Assembly (NCBI GenBank): GCA_036378675.1
Contig: DASUWA010000032.1
Location: 1-64,000, forward strand
Reading direction: 5' to 3'
Source: Acidimicrobiales bacterium
GTDB lineage: Bacteria > Actinomycetota > Acidimicrobiia > Acidimicrobiales > Palsa-688
DNA: 64,000 nt
The notes under the pieces are model-generated. The model was not told the origin of the DNA. It ran no database searches and saw nothing but the letters and a program-made list of their open reading frames with translations. Of the stretch, positions 51,537 through 60,536 are shown in pieces. A program made the position numbers and the translations under genes. Position 1 is the stretch's first letter. Each line of letters begins with the position of its first letter.

Positions 51537-52916
51537 GTGGCAGCGGCGGAACCTCCGGTCTCCATGTTGCGGCCTGCGCTGGAGTTGGCTTGGGCGGTGG
51601 CCAAGGTTGGCAGCCAGTCGAGGCCGCCTCTGCCGGTGCCCGGCCGTCTGCGCCCTCTTATGAAGGCCAGCAGGCTTCCGGATCGGATGCTGAACACGGT
51701 CCGCGACGTGCTGGAAGGCGACGGCGCCTTTCGCGAGCGGGTCGTACACGCGGCCGAAGAGGAGATTCTCGGTCGGCCCTCATGGCTGTGGCTCACCCGG
51801 CCGGAAGGCTGGGAGGAGGAACTCGGACAGCTGGTCGACGAAGCTGCGCGGTTGGAGGAAGCCGAGGAGGAAAAAAGGACCACGAGGGCGACGCAGCGCC
51901 ATCTCGACGAAACCAACGCCGCGCTCCAAAAGTTGCGAGCTGAGATGGCATCGCTTCAAACCCTCAACTCTCAACTTGAGGTTGAGGTGAGCCTGGCCAG
52001 AAAGGGCCGCCGAGAGGCGGAGGAGGCGGACACGAAGATTAGGTCCGCCCTCGAGGACGCCCGAGCCGGGCAGGAGGAGCTCCGGGCCACGGCCGCCCAA
52101 CTCGCAGCTCGTGTAGAGGAGCTCCAAAACGACGAGCGCGCCGCTCGCGATCGAGCCACCAAAGCCGACCGCGAGCGGGACGAGGCTCGTCGCGAAGTCG
52201 AGGTGCTGGACCTGGCCCTGGCGCAGGCGCAGCGGCAAACGGTTTCAGGGAACGCCGAAGCCGACTCTCTCCGCCGGTTGCTGGCGGACGTCCTCGCTGC
52301 GGCTCGTACGGCGGCGTCCGAGGCCGGAATCGACGCTGAAACAATCGACGCTGAAACAGAGACTCGGGCGGAATACGGCGCCGGCGCAGCGCCCGAACCA
52401 CCGCCGCGGGTTGACGAGATGCTGTCCGGACCGGTCCCGGGCTCTGCGCGGCGGGTCCCGGCTCGCCTCCCGCCCGCGATCTTCGACGAGTCGCCGGAGG
52501 CAGCGCAGCACCTGGTCCGCTTGCCGGGGGCCGTTCTCGTTGTCGACGGGTACAACGTCACCCTCTCCTCGTGGTCGGGTAGCGATTTGCCGTCGCAGCG
52601 CCGGCGACTCGTCGACTCGCTCGCCGAGCTCTCGATGCGGGCAGGCACGGAGGTGCTTGTGATCTTCGACGGGATCGACGACGGGAACCGTCTGCAGATG
52701 CCCTCGTCGGTGCGAGGCCGCATGCGGGTCAGGTTTACGGCGTCCGAGGTCGAGGCTGACGAGGCGATCGTCGATCTGGTGGACTCGCTGCCGGCCCAGA
52801 GAGCTGTGGTCGTGGCCACCAATGACCGTCAGGTCCGGGAGAGCGCGGCAAGGAGGGGCGCCAACGTAATCACCGTCGATCAATTGCTCGCCGTTGTGGG
52901 GCGGGGACGGACCTGA
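51537..52916 (+). CDS. NYN-domain (YacP-like) ribonuclease with long coiled coil
   Basis: A 459-residue protein. The N-terminal 80 residues are globular and helical. A coiled coil follows at about 90-245 (LQKLRAEMASLQTLNSQLEV and DRATKADRERDEARREVE), then a Pro-rich linker. The C-terminal NYN/PIN-like domain (about 325-455) has VLVVDGYNVTL, VLVIFDGIDDGN, SEVEADEAIVDLV and VVATNDRQVRESAARRG, giving the acidic residues of the nuclease site. YacP/Rae1-type NYN proteins cut mRNA. The GTG at 51537 is preferred because the open frame before it reads through the 21-bp repeats. Fusion to a coiled coil is known in actinobacteria. Confidence 0.85.
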   Translation: MAAAEPPVSMLRPALELAWAVAKVGSQSRPPLPVPGRLRPLMKASRLPDRMLNTVRDVLEGDGAFRERVVHAAEEEILGRPSWLWLTRPEGWEEELGQLVDEAARLEEAEEEKRTTRATQRHLDETNAALQKLRAEMASLQTLNSQLEVEVSLARKGRREAEEADTKIRSALEDARAGQEELRATAAQLAARVEELQNDERAARDRATKADRERDEARREVEVLDLALAQAQRQTVSGNAEADSLRRLLADVLAAARTAASEAGIDAETIDAETETRAEYGAGAAPEPPPRVDEMLSGPVPGSARRVPARLPPAIFDESPEAAQHLVRLPGAVLVVDGYNVTLSSWSGSDLPSQRRRLVDSLAELSMRAGTEVLVIFDGIDDGNRLQMPSSVRGRMRVRFTASEVEADEAIVDLVDSLPAQRAVVVATNDRQVRESAARRGANVITVDQLLAVVGRGRT

Positions 52917-52955
52917 CGGGGGTAGACCGTCACATCCGCCTGAGATGATGCGGGC

Positions 52956-53153
52956 ATGACCTCCCTGACGATCAGCTGCGACGACTGCGTCATGCGCCAC
53001 ACCGAAGCGTGCGACGGCTGCGTCGTTTCGTTCATTTGCGATCGCGAGCCCGATGACGCGGTGATTATCGACGTGGCAGAGGAGCGGGCGATCCGACTCC
53101 TAGGCCGGTCCGGGCTCGTTCCTCCGCTGAAACATCAGACTGCGAGCGGTTGA
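52956..53153 (+). CDS. Small Cys-rich conserved protein
   Basis: A 65-residue protein with two CxxC pairs, CDDCVM at residue 8 and CDGCVV at about residue 19, plus a later Cys (FICDRE). It probably binds zinc or an Fe-S cluster. The C-terminal half is acidic then neutral (VIIDVAEERAIRLLGRSGL). Small proteins of this type occur in actinobacteria, but I know no function. ATG 52956 has only a weak ribosome site. It lies between the NYN gene and the membrane cyclase. Confidence 0.65.
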   Translation: MTSLTISCDDCVMRHTEACDGCVVSFICDREPDDAVIIDVAEERAIRLLGRSGLVPPLKHQTASG

Positions 53154-53189
53154 GGGTTCCGCCAGGCATCCGAAACCTAGACTCCCAAC

Positions 53190-54719
53190 ATGGGGGTGAC
53201 ACTGAGTGCGCCAGAGTTCGCCGGTGTCAGGCGGGCAATTCTGGTGCGTGGCGCGACGGTGGCCGCACCGGTCGCCTTTTTCGTCTCCGCATACTTCGCC
53301 ATATGGCAGCCGGTGTTCGGCAGCTACCCGTGGATTGTGCAGCTTCTCATCAACGTCGGCGAGTCCGTCGGCTACCTGATTCTGATTCTCGGTATTGGCA
53401 ATCTGGTGCTACGGCAATGGCTCAAACCGCACGACAGATGGGCGGTTGACGGAGAACCCATTACCCCCGAGCTAAGAGAAGCCCTTGTTTCACTGCCAGC
53501 TCGGACCGCGACCTGGATCTTCTGGGTCAATATCGTCGCCGTGGTCTTCGGAGCCGCGGGTAACTTCGCTGCTGGCACGTCCACCCGCCAGGAGCTTGCT
53601 TACGTAATCGGTTTCCTCCTGACCGGTTTCACTTTCGCAACGATCGTGTACCTCGAGACAGAGCGGGCTCTCCGGCCGCTCTACCGTCTGGCATTCGCGA
53701 CATCCCTTCCCCGCCGACGAACGGTCGGAGTCCTGCCCCGGCTCGTCATCTCCTGGGCGGTCGGGTCGGCTGTACCGCTCGTATTCATCGCGGTCATCCC
53801 TTTGCGGCCAGGGCACCGGAAAGAACTGCCGATCGTTGCTCCCATGCTGTACATGGCAATTGGCGGAGTCCTCGTCGGAGGCGTCACGGCCGTTCTGGCT
53901 GCCCGATCGGTGACCGAGCCCATAAACGCGGTACGTACAGGACTCGAACGGGTGCGTGACGGAGAGCTCGATGCGGCGGTGACGGTCACCTCCCCGGGAG
54001 TGCTCGGCGCCCTTCAAGCCGGATTCAACGACATGGTCGAAGCGATGCGGTCCCGCCAGTACCTGGAGGACCTTTTCGGACGCCACGTCGGAGAGGAGGT
54101 CGCCCGCCAGGCGCTCGATTCCGGCGTCGAGTTGGGGGGCGAGGTGCGAGACGCTTCGGTGCTCTTTGTAGATCTGATCGGGTCAAGCGCATTGGCCGAG
54201 CAACAGGAGCCGACGAAGGTCCTCGCCGTGCTGAACGCGCTGTTCGATGCGGTCGCGGCGGAGGTCGCGGCGGAGGCCGGATGGATCAACAAGTTCGAGG
54301 GAGACGGGTGTCTTTGTGTGTTCGGCGCGCCCACCCGCCTCGAGGACCATCGCGCTCGTGCTCTCCGGGCAGCTCGGTCTCTGGCTGCTCGCCTCGCAGC
54401 CTCTGGAATCGAGACCGGGATAGGAATTTCCTCCGGAGAAGTTGTCGCCGGCAACGTCGGGACTAGCCGCCGCTTCGAATACACCGTGATCGGTCGCCCC
54501 GTCAATGAGGCCGCACGGCTGACGGATGCCGCCAAATCCACCGCGGCCGGTGTGCTCGCATCTGCGCGAACCGTCGACTCGGCCGGTCCAGAAGGGGTGA
54601 ACTGGGAGTCACAGGGATCGTTGGTCCTGCGCGGATTAAGTGATCCGGTCGAAGTTGCCTCGCCACGCACGGCGGACACAGTCGTTGGAAGACCGGCTGC
54701 GGGCACGCGCTCCAGCTAG
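53190..54719 (+). CDS. Membrane adenylate/guanylate cyclase with HAMP domain
   Basis: A 509-residue class III nucleotide cyclase. About six membrane spans fill the first 250 residues. A HAMP linker follows (SVTEPINAVRTGLERVRDGE), then the cyclase domain. Both metal aspartates are present (ASVLFVDLIGSSAL and NKFEGDGCLCVFGAP), and the transition-state residues are in VIGRPVNEAARLTD. It therefore looks active on its own as a homodimer, most likely making cAMP. The ATG at 53190 is right before the first span. Mycobacterial homologues of this six-span HAMP layout exist. Confidence 0.9.
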   Translation: MGVTLSAPEFAGVRRAILVRGATVAAPVAFFVSAYFAIWQPVFGSYPWIVQLLINVGESVGYLILILGIGNLVLRQWLKPHDRWAVDGEPITPELREALVSLPARTATWIFWVNIVAVVFGAAGNFAAGTSTRQELAYVIGFLLTGFTFATIVYLETERALRPLYRLAFATSLPRRRTVGVLPRLVISWAVGSAVPLVFIAVIPLRPGHRKELPIVAPMLYMAIGGVLVGGVTAVLAARSVTEPINAVRTGLERVRDGELDAAVTVTSPGVLGALQAGFNDMVEAMRSRQYLEDLFGRHVGEEVARQALDSGVELGGEVRDASVLFVDLIGSSALAEQQEPTKVLAVLNALFDAVAAEVAAEAGWINKFEGDGCLCVFGAPTRLEDHRARALRAARSLAARLAASGIETGIGISSGEVVAGNVGTSRRFEYTVIGRPVNEAARLTDAAKSTAAGVLASARTVDSAGPEGVNWESQGSLVLRGLSDPVEVASPRTADTVVGRPAAGTRSS

Positions 54720-54814
54720 GAAGTAGCAAGCAGGATCCCCCAGCACATACGCCGCAAGCTGCTACTTTGCCCCAGAAGAGCCCGAACGGCGGGCTCAGCG
54801 CGCCGGGGGCGCCT

Positions 54815-56023
54815 GTGCGACAGCTCCACATCGTCGGATTGACCTCGGACCACGATGGGCTGATACTCGCGGGCCGCCGCGGCGCAAAGAACGGCAACTT
54901 CGTCATCAAGCTCGATGATGATCTGCTCGAACAGATCGAAGAGGCCCGGCTGGCAAGGATCGATGACCTGCCTGCCGCGCCCGCTGCTCCGCCACCACCT
55001 CCCCGACAGCGAGTTGAAAGCGCCCTCAGCCCGCGTGAGATGCAGATGCGGCTGCGCGGGGGAAGAACGGTGGCGCAAGTTGCCGCCGAAGCAGGCGTCG
55101 ATATCGAATGGGTGGAACGGTTTGCCGCTCCGGTTCTCGCCGAGCAGGCCGCGGCGATCGGACGCGCTCAGGAGTTGGTACTGCACACGCCGAGACGAGG
55201 GCAGTCCGATCGGCCTCTCGCTCCGTCGATCAGGCGCAATCTCGCGGATCGCGGAATCCTTCTCTTGGAAGAAGAGTTCGACTCGGCGTGGTCCGCATTC
55301 CAGCTCGGCGACAGCGAGTGGATTATTCGCTTCCGCTACCACGCCAGAGGACGCGATCAGCAAGCCGAGTACCTTCTTGAAACGGTGGCGGGAAGCCTGA
55401 TCCCGAACAACCGGCTTGGCACCGAACTCGGCTACGTGGATCCGGGCCGGCACGCGCCGGCGGTTCGGGAGCTTCCTCCGATGCGAGTTCGTAGTTCGAA
55501 GACGGGTCCAGCAAAGAAGACCGTTGCGGAGAAGGCTGCCGTCAAGAAATCTGCCGCCCGAAAGACTGTTGCCAAGAAGCGGGCGACGCCGGCGAAGAAG
55601 TCAGCGCCGCCTCGCAAGGTCGCGCGGCCGGCGACCCGCCGCCCAGCCAAATCCTCGTCGAGTTCGAAGAAGCGCCTGCCCGCCAAGACGGCCAGAGCAG
55701 CCAGCAAGGCGGCAAGCGGGAAAGCGGCGACCCGCAAAGTGGTGCCGTCCAAGCGGACCGCCGGCGCACGCAAGTCGGCAGCAACCCGGAAGGCCCCGGT
55801 CACCAAGAAAGCCGCGCGCGCCAAGAAGGCGAGTCCTACCAGGAAGGCCGCGGGAGCCAAGAGGGCCGGGAGGCCAAGAAAGGCGACGTCCGCCAAGCGG
55901 GCCGGGATCAGCCCAAACGTCCCCCGCGTACGCCCGCTCCGCGCCCATCGGGTAGAAACGGGCGGTGCCCGAAACGGCTCGACCCACGGTGTCCGCGCCC
56001 TCCAGCTCCGCGCAGCTCGCTGA
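54815..56023 (+). CDS. sepH: Septation protein SepH with histone-H1-like tail
   Basis: A 402-residue actinobacterial division protein. The N-terminal DUF3071 domain starts at RQLHIVGLTSDHDGLILAG and contains a helix-turn-helix region (GRTVAQVAAEAGVDIEWVE). SepH binds FtsZ and aids filament assembly. After residue about 225 the protein turns into a long Lys/Ala/Pro region with KKSAARKTVAKKRA-type repeats, like histone H1. GTG 54815 gives the normal N-terminus. Its 3' end overlaps queG by 59 bp. The tail is unusually long here. Confidence 0.85.
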   Translation: MRQLHIVGLTSDHDGLILAGRRGAKNGNFVIKLDDDLLEQIEEARLARIDDLPAAPAAPPPPPRQRVESALSPREMQMRLRGGRTVAQVAAEAGVDIEWVERFAAPVLAEQAAAIGRAQELVLHTPRRGQSDRPLAPSIRRNLADRGILLLEEEFDSAWSAFQLGDSEWIIRFRYHARGRDQQAEYLLETVAGSLIPNNRLGTELGYVDPGRHAPAVRELPPMRVRSSKTGPAKKTVAEKAAVKKSAARKTVAKKRATPAKKSAPPRKVARPATRRPAKSSSSSKKRLPAKTARAASKAASGKAATRKVVPSKRTAGARKSAATRKAPVTKKAARAKKASPTRKAAGAKRAGRPRKATSAKRAGISPNVPRVRPLRAHRVETGGARNGSTHGVRALQLRAAR

Positions 56024-57332
56024 TCTCGCCGATCTCGCGGATCTCGCCAGCGAGCTTCGCCGGCTGGGAAAGCGAGCCGGGCTCGACGCCGTCGGCGTCT
56101 GCGACGCGGCTCCGTTCGAAGAGGCTCGGGCGGCACTGAACAACGGGCGCCTGCGCGGCTGGGACGCCGGCATGCAATTCACCTATCGCAATCCGGCTCG
56201 ATCAACGGACCCATCGCGGGCGCTTCCCGGTGCGCGGGCCATAGTCGTCGGCGCGCTCACGTATGCGAGACAGCCGCCGGCGCCTCCCGACAGGCAACAA
56301 TCCCACGATAAATCCCGCCCCAAAGGACTGGTGGCTCGTTACGCGTGGGAGGACCACTACGGCACCTTGCGAGGGGCCCTGAACCAGGTGGCCGACCGGC
56401 TCCGCGCGGACGGTTGGCGTGCAGCCGTCCTTGTCGACGACAACGCACTGGTCGACCGCGCGGCAGCCGTCCGCGCAGGCCTCGGCTGGTACGGCAAGAA
56501 CACCAACGTCCTCATCCCCGGCGCCGGGTCATGCTTCGTGCTCGGCTCGGTTGTCACTGACGCTCCGCTCCGCGCCAACGAGCCAGAGCGGGGCGGTTTG
56601 GGTGGTGATTCGTCGTTCGGGAGTGGAAATCGACCGAATACCGACGAAAGTCACGCCCAAAAGGCAGACCCACACCCAAACGAAGCCCGCAAGTGCCGGA
56701 TCGGTGCCACTACCGGCCCCACCACCCGCACGCCGGGCCCAGTCGAAGACGGTTGTGGTGCATGCCGGCGCTGCATCGACGCTTGCCCGACGGGCGCGCT
56801 CACTCACGACGAGCCCGGCCATCTCGACGCGAACAAGTGCCTCGCGTGGCTTGTCCAGGCGCCGGGAATCTTCCCGCGGCAATACCGCATCGCACTACAC
56901 GACCGGATGTACGGATGCGACGACTGCCAGGAGGCCTGCCCGATCAACCGTCTCGCGGAACGCCGTCAGGCGCCACCCGAACCGGCCCAAGACGCTCTCA
57001 CCGGGGTCGACATCCTCTACATCCTCGAAGCTCCAGACCGCGAACTTCTGAACAAGCTCGGCAGGTGGTACATCCCCAACCGCGATGCGAAGTACTTGCG
57101 GAGGAACGCGCTCATAGTTCTAGGCAACACCGGCGACGCAACATCGCCAAGGATAAAGGGTGCGATCGAGCGCGCCATCGCGGACGCAGACCCGATCATC
57201 CGGACGCACGCGGTCTGGGCCGCGGCGCGCCTCGGCTACAACGACCTGATCCCATCGAGAGACAATGACCCGCAAGTTCAAGACGAGATAGACGCAGCGG
57301 CAACGATCCACTCGAGGACGGTCCACGCGTGA
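55965..57332 (+). CDS. queG: Epoxyqueuosine reductase with in-frame palindromic insert
   Basis: A 455-residue cobalamin- and Fe-S-dependent enzyme that makes queuosine from epoxyqueuosine in tRNA. Fe-S cysteines are CGACRRCIDACPTGAL and CDDCQEACPINRL, and a HEAT-like C-terminus (IKGAIERAIADADPIIRTHA) binds tRNA. The catalytic-region segments VLVDDNALVDRAAAVRAGLG and WYGKNTNVLIP are intact. An insertion of about 40 residues follows VVTDAPLRANEPE; it contains the 65-bp element (56598-56662) and then resumes at PVEDGCG. The N-terminus holds three 9-bp repeats (LADLADLADLA). GTG 55965 overlaps sepH. Confidence 0.88.
   Translation: MPETARPTVSAPSSSAQLADLADLADLASELRRLGKRAGLDAVGVCDAAPFEEARAALNNGRLRGWDAGMQFTYRNPARSTDPSRALPGARAIVVGALTYARQPPAPPDRQQSHDKSRPKGLVARYAWEDHYGTLRGALNQVADRLRADGWRAAVLVDDNALVDRAAAVRAGLGWYGKNTNVLIPGAGSCFVLGSVVTDAPLRANEPERGGLGGDSSFGSGNRPNTDESHAQKADPHPNEARKCRIGATTGPTTRTPGPVEDGCGACRRCIDACPTGALTHDEPGHLDANKCLAWLVQAPGIFPRQYRIALHDRMYGCDDCQEACPINRLAERRQAPPEPAQDALTGVDILYILEAPDRELLNKLGRWYIPNRDAKYLRRNALIVLGNTGDATSPRIKGAIERAIADADPIIRTHAVWAAARLGYNDLIPSRDNDPQVQDEIDAAATIHSRTVHA
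56598..56662 (+). repeat. 65-bp palindromic element, copy B (inside queG)
   Basis: Starts TTGGGTGGTGATTCG and ends CACGCCCAAAA. GATTCGTCG pairs with CGACGAAAGTC in a long stem. It aligns gap-free over 65 bp with the intergenic copies at 11381 and 38776. In queG it is read in frame as about 22 residues rich in Gly, Ser and Asp. Confidence 0.75.
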
Positions 57333-58483
57333 TCCATCCCGCGCCCGCCCGGCATGTACTGGTCACGAACGACTTCCCACCGAAGATCGGCGGAATTCAG
57401 TCGTATCTCTGGGAACTGTGGCGCCGGCTTCCCCCGGAAGAGGTGACCGTCCTCACCAGTCCCCACGTCGACGCCGACCTTTTCGATCGCGAGCAATCGT
57501 TCCGAATCGAGCGCACGCGGGAGCCGGTTCTGCTTCCGAATCCTCTACTGAGCAGGCGAGTGCGCGATCTCGCTACGAGGACACGTTCCGACTTCGTCGT
57601 GCTCGACCCGGCCATCCCTCTCGGAATGATCGGGCCGAACCTCGGGCTTCCCTATGCGGTTGTCCTGCACGGCGCCGAGGTCACCGTCCCGGGCCGGCTA
57701 CCTGGGAGCAAGCGCATGCTTTCGAACGTCCTTCGACAGGCGTCGCTGATCATCTCGGCCGGCGGGTACGCCGAAACGGAAGCTCGCCGCATCGAGCGCG
57801 ACCTTCCACCCGTCGTGCAGATCCCCCCAGGTGTCGACATAACCAAGTTCGTGCCGCTGCCTCCAATCGAGAAGGCCAGCACCCGCGCGCGCCTTGGCCT
57901 CCCTGCCACCGGCCCACTGGTCCTGAGCGTCAGCCGGCTCGTTCCGCGCAAGGGAATGGACGTGCTGATCGAGGCGGCCGCCCGTCTCAAGGCTTCGGGA
58001 CGGCAACCGGACCTGCACGTCGCCATAGCCGGCCAAGGCCGCGACCGGACCAGGCTCGAGCACCTGATCCACAAAACGGGTGCCCCCGTGGAGCTTCTCG
58101 GGCGAATCCCGAGCGTTGACCTTGCGGGTTTGTATGCGTGCGCAGACGTTTTCGTTCTCAGTTGCCGGTCGCGCTGGGGCGGACTCGAACAAGAGGGGTT
58201 CGGCATTGTGTTTCTCGAAGCCGGGGCGGCGGGCATACCTGCGGTGGCCGGTGACAGCGGAGGCGCGGCCGAGGCTGTCGTCGACGGCGAAACGGGCATC
58301 GTGATCCGCGATCCGACAGATGCTTCCGCGGTTGCCCGGGCGGTCGATGACCTCCTCTCGGACCCGGCTCTCGCCAGCCGGCAGGGTCAGGCAGCTCGCC
58401 ACCGGGCCGAAACCGAGTACTCCTACGACGTGCTCGCCGGCCGCCTCGCCGAGGCGCTCGCCAAGCTGGCGGGAACGAGTTGA
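57329..58483 (+). CDS. GT4 glycosyltransferase, PimB-like
   Basis: A 384-residue GDP- or UDP-sugar glycosyltransferase. The acceptor side starts HVLVTNDFPPKIGGIQSYLW, the classic opening of PimB-type mannosyltransferases (TxDFPPxxGGIQ). HGAEVTVPGRLPGSK and LSVSRLVPRKGMDVLIEAAA follow. The donor motif is EGFGIVFLEAGAAGIPAVAG, with E-x7-E. PimB adds the second mannose to phosphatidylinositol mannosides in actinobacteria. A paralog with another acceptor is possible. It overlaps the queG stop by 4 bp. Confidence 0.85.
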   Translation: MIHPAPARHVLVTNDFPPKIGGIQSYLWELWRRLPPEEVTVLTSPHVDADLFDREQSFRIERTREPVLLPNPLLSRRVRDLATRTRSDFVVLDPAIPLGMIGPNLGLPYAVVLHGAEVTVPGRLPGSKRMLSNVLRQASLIISAGGYAETEARRIERDLPPVVQIPPGVDITKFVPLPPIEKASTRARLGLPATGPLVLSVSRLVPRKGMDVLIEAAARLKASGRQPDLHVAIAGQGRDRTRLEHLIHKTGAPVELLGRIPSVDLAGLYACADVFVLSCRSRWGGLEQEGFGIVFLEAGAAGIPAVAGDSGGAAEAVVDGETGIVIRDPTDASAVARAVDDLLSDPALASRQGQAARHRAETEYSYDVLAGRLAEALAKLAGTS

Positions 58484-58565
58484 CTGGGAATTGACCTTCC
58501 GATGAGCCTCGGGCGCGGGTATCGGACTACCGTCTCGGCGAAGCGTCACAGGAGGTAAACCGGCA

Positions 58566-59033
58566 GTGCAGGAGCAGGTTACCGAGCGCATGCTCATCCG
58601 GGGCACTCCCGAGCAGTGCTACGCGGTCCTGACCAGGTTCGATGACTATCCGCAGTGGGCCGCCGACATCAAGTCCGTGGTGATCGCCGAGCGCGACGAC
58701 GAGGGCCGGGCGTCGCTCGTTACGTTCAGGGCCGCAGCTTTCGGAAGGAGCACTTCGTACACGCTACGGTACGACTACAGCGAGGCACCCACCAAACTCT
58801 CGTGGAAGCAGGAGCGAGGCGACATAACCCGGCGCCTCGACGGTTCGTACGAACTGCTGCCGTCGGGTGACGGCGGTGCGGAGATCATCTACAGCCTCAT
58901 CGTCGACCTGATCGTTCCGCTTCCCGGCTTCGTGAAGCGCAGGGCGGAAGGCCGGATCATGGGCACTGCTCTACGCGAGTTGAAGGCTCGAGTCGAGAAC
59001 GCCGGCGCGCCCCAGCGCGCGGCGGAGGCATAG
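58566..59033 (+). CDS. SRPBCC (START/polyketide-cyclase-like) protein
   Basis: A 155-residue helix-grip protein of the SRPBCC superfamily, which binds hydrophobic ligands. The pattern is QEQVTERMLIRGTPEQCYAV, then DYPQWAADIKSVVIAERDDE and a C-terminal long helix (FVKRRAEGRIMGTALRELKA). A strong GGAGG site precedes the GTG start. No catalytic residues are known. It follows the GT4 gene after about 80 bp and could serve in lipid handling, but this is not shown. Confidence 0.8.
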   Translation: MQEQVTERMLIRGTPEQCYAVLTRFDDYPQWAADIKSVVIAERDDEGRASLVTFRAAAFGRSTSYTLRYDYSEAPTKLSWKQERGDITRRLDGSYELLPSGDGGAEIIYSLIVDLIVPLPGFVKRRAEGRIMGTALRELKARVENAGAPQRAAEA

Positions 59034-59060
59034 TCCGGCAGGGCGTTCTACTGTGTGGCC

Positions 59061-59546
59061 ATGTCTTTTTACGACGTGGCAATCTCGGGCCTCGACGGCT
59101 CGCCAATGGAACTGTCCAGCCTCGCCGGCAAGGAGGTCCTTGTCGTCAACGTAGCGTCGAAGTGCGGACTGACCCCGCAGTACGAGGGCCTCGAGCAGCT
59201 TCAGCGTCGCTACGGGGACAAGGGGTTCACCGTGCTCGGAGTCCCGTGCAACCAGTTCGCCGGCCAAGAGCCGGGGAGCGCCGACGAGATTCAGACCTTC
59301 TGCTCAACCACGTACGGGGTGACGTTCCCTTTGACCGAGAAGGTCGAAGTAAACGGGGAGGGAAGGCATCCCCTCTACGACCTGCTGACCGAGACGCCGG
59401 ACCCGGAGGGCAAGGCGGGGGACATCCAATGGAACTTTGAAAAATTCCTGGTGTCGCCGGCCGGCAAGATCGTCGGCAGGTTCCGGCCTCTCGTTGATCC
59501 GGCATCGGACGAGCTCGTCGGGGCGATCGAAGCCAACCTTCCTTAG
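59061..59546 (+). CDS. Glutathione peroxidase family (thioredoxin-dependent type)
   Basis: A 161-residue peroxidase with the thioredoxin fold. The peroxidatic Cys is in NVASKCGLTPQY, followed by VLGVPCNQFAGQEPG with the likely resolving Cys, and IQWNFEKFLVSPAG with the Trp and Asn of the catalytic tetrad. Cys in place of selenocysteine and the second Cys suggest thioredoxin or mycoredoxin as reductant, since actinobacteria lack glutathione. ATG 59061 is preferred over GTG 59055. It removes lipid or hydrogen peroxides in the cytoplasm. Confidence 0.93.
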   Translation: MSFYDVAISGLDGSPMELSSLAGKEVLVVNVASKCGLTPQYEGLEQLQRRYGDKGFTVLGVPCNQFAGQEPGSADEIQTFCSTTYGVTFPLTEKVEVNGEGRHPLYDLLTETPDPEGKAGDIQWNFEKFLVSPAGKIVGRFRPLVDPASDELVGAIEANLP

Positions 59547-59552
59547 CCCGGC

Positions 59553-60527
59553 GTGCCGGCACCATCGGCTCTCGGGGTAGACGTCGGGGGCACCAAGCTC
59601 CTCGCCGTCAGGATGAACGCTGACGGGTCGGCGACGACCGAGACGACGCAGCACAGCCCAAAAGACGGACCGTCGCTTGTGGCTGCGATCCGGGACACTG
59701 TCGATCGTTACTGCGACGGTTCCGTGCCCGCGATCGGAGTCGGTGTACCAGGACTCGTAGATGAGGTCGGAACGGTGAGGTTCGCTCCGAACCTCCACGG
59801 GCTCTCCGGCCATGAGTTGAAGCCCGCGCTCGAATCCGCCTTCGCCGGGTCGGCGATATGGGTGGGAAACGACGCGACCGGTGCCTGCTGGGGCGAGCGA
59901 ACCCGCGGCGCCGCCGTGGGGTCGGACGAGGTTCTGATGGTCACCCTCGGGACCGGGATCGGCGGGGGGATCGTCAGCGGGGGGCTGCTGCTGGAAGGCG
60001 CCCACCGCTACGCCGGGGAGTTCGGGCACATGGTCATCGACCCGAATGGACCTCTGTGCCCGTGCGGCAAGAAAGGCTGCTGGGAACGCTTCGCTTCGGG
60101 TAGCGGGCTTGGCGTGCTTGCCCGCGAGGCGGCGCTGGCGGGAACGGCCGACCGGCTCGTCGAGCTGGCCGGCGGAGATCCAGAAGCCGTCCGCGGTGAG
60201 CACGTGACCGCTGCCGCGGCAGAGGGCAATCGGTCGGCTCAGGAGATCATGGACCGCTTCGCGTGGTGGGTGGCCTTGGGCCTGTCGAACCTCGCGAACA
60301 TCCTCGATCCGGAGCTGATCGTGATCGGCGGCGGGCTGATCACGTCGGGCGATGTGCTCATGACCCCGATCCGCCGGGCTTTCAACGAGCTGGTGGAGGC
60401 GCCGGAGGCGAGGACGAGACTGCGGATGGTTCCGGCGGCGCTCGGGGCGGCAGCGGGAGCGATCGGGGCAGCCCTCCGAGCGGAGACGGAGGTTAATGCC
60501 GGGGGAGCGGGGGTGCCGGTCAAGTAG
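59553..60527 (+). CDS. ROK-family kinase, probable glucokinase
   Basis: A 324-residue sugar kinase. LGVDVGGTKLLAVRM at the N-terminus binds phosphate, GVGVPGLVDEVG and VGNDATGACWGE hold the catalytic Asp, and VTLGTGIGGGIVSGG binds ATP. The zinc motif is CPCGKKGCWERFASG, the hallmark of ROK enzymes. GTG 59553 is six bases after the GPx stop, so they are probably co-transcribed. Glucose is the likely substrate, as in Streptomyces GlkA. Confidence 0.88.
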   Translation: MPAPSALGVDVGGTKLLAVRMNADGSATTETTQHSPKDGPSLVAAIRDTVDRYCDGSVPAIGVGVPGLVDEVGTVRFAPNLHGLSGHELKPALESAFAGSAIWVGNDATGACWGERTRGAAVGSDEVLMVTLGTGIGGGIVSGGLLLEGAHRYAGEFGHMVIDPNGPLCPCGKKGCWERFASGSGLGVLAREAALAGTADRLVELAGGDPEAVRGEHVTAAAAEGNRSAQEIMDRFAWWVALGLSNLANILDPELIVIGGGLITSGDVLMTPIRRAFNELVEAPEARTRLRMVPAALGAAAGAIGAALRAETEVNAGGAGVPVK

Positions 60528-60536
60528 TCTTCTCCA

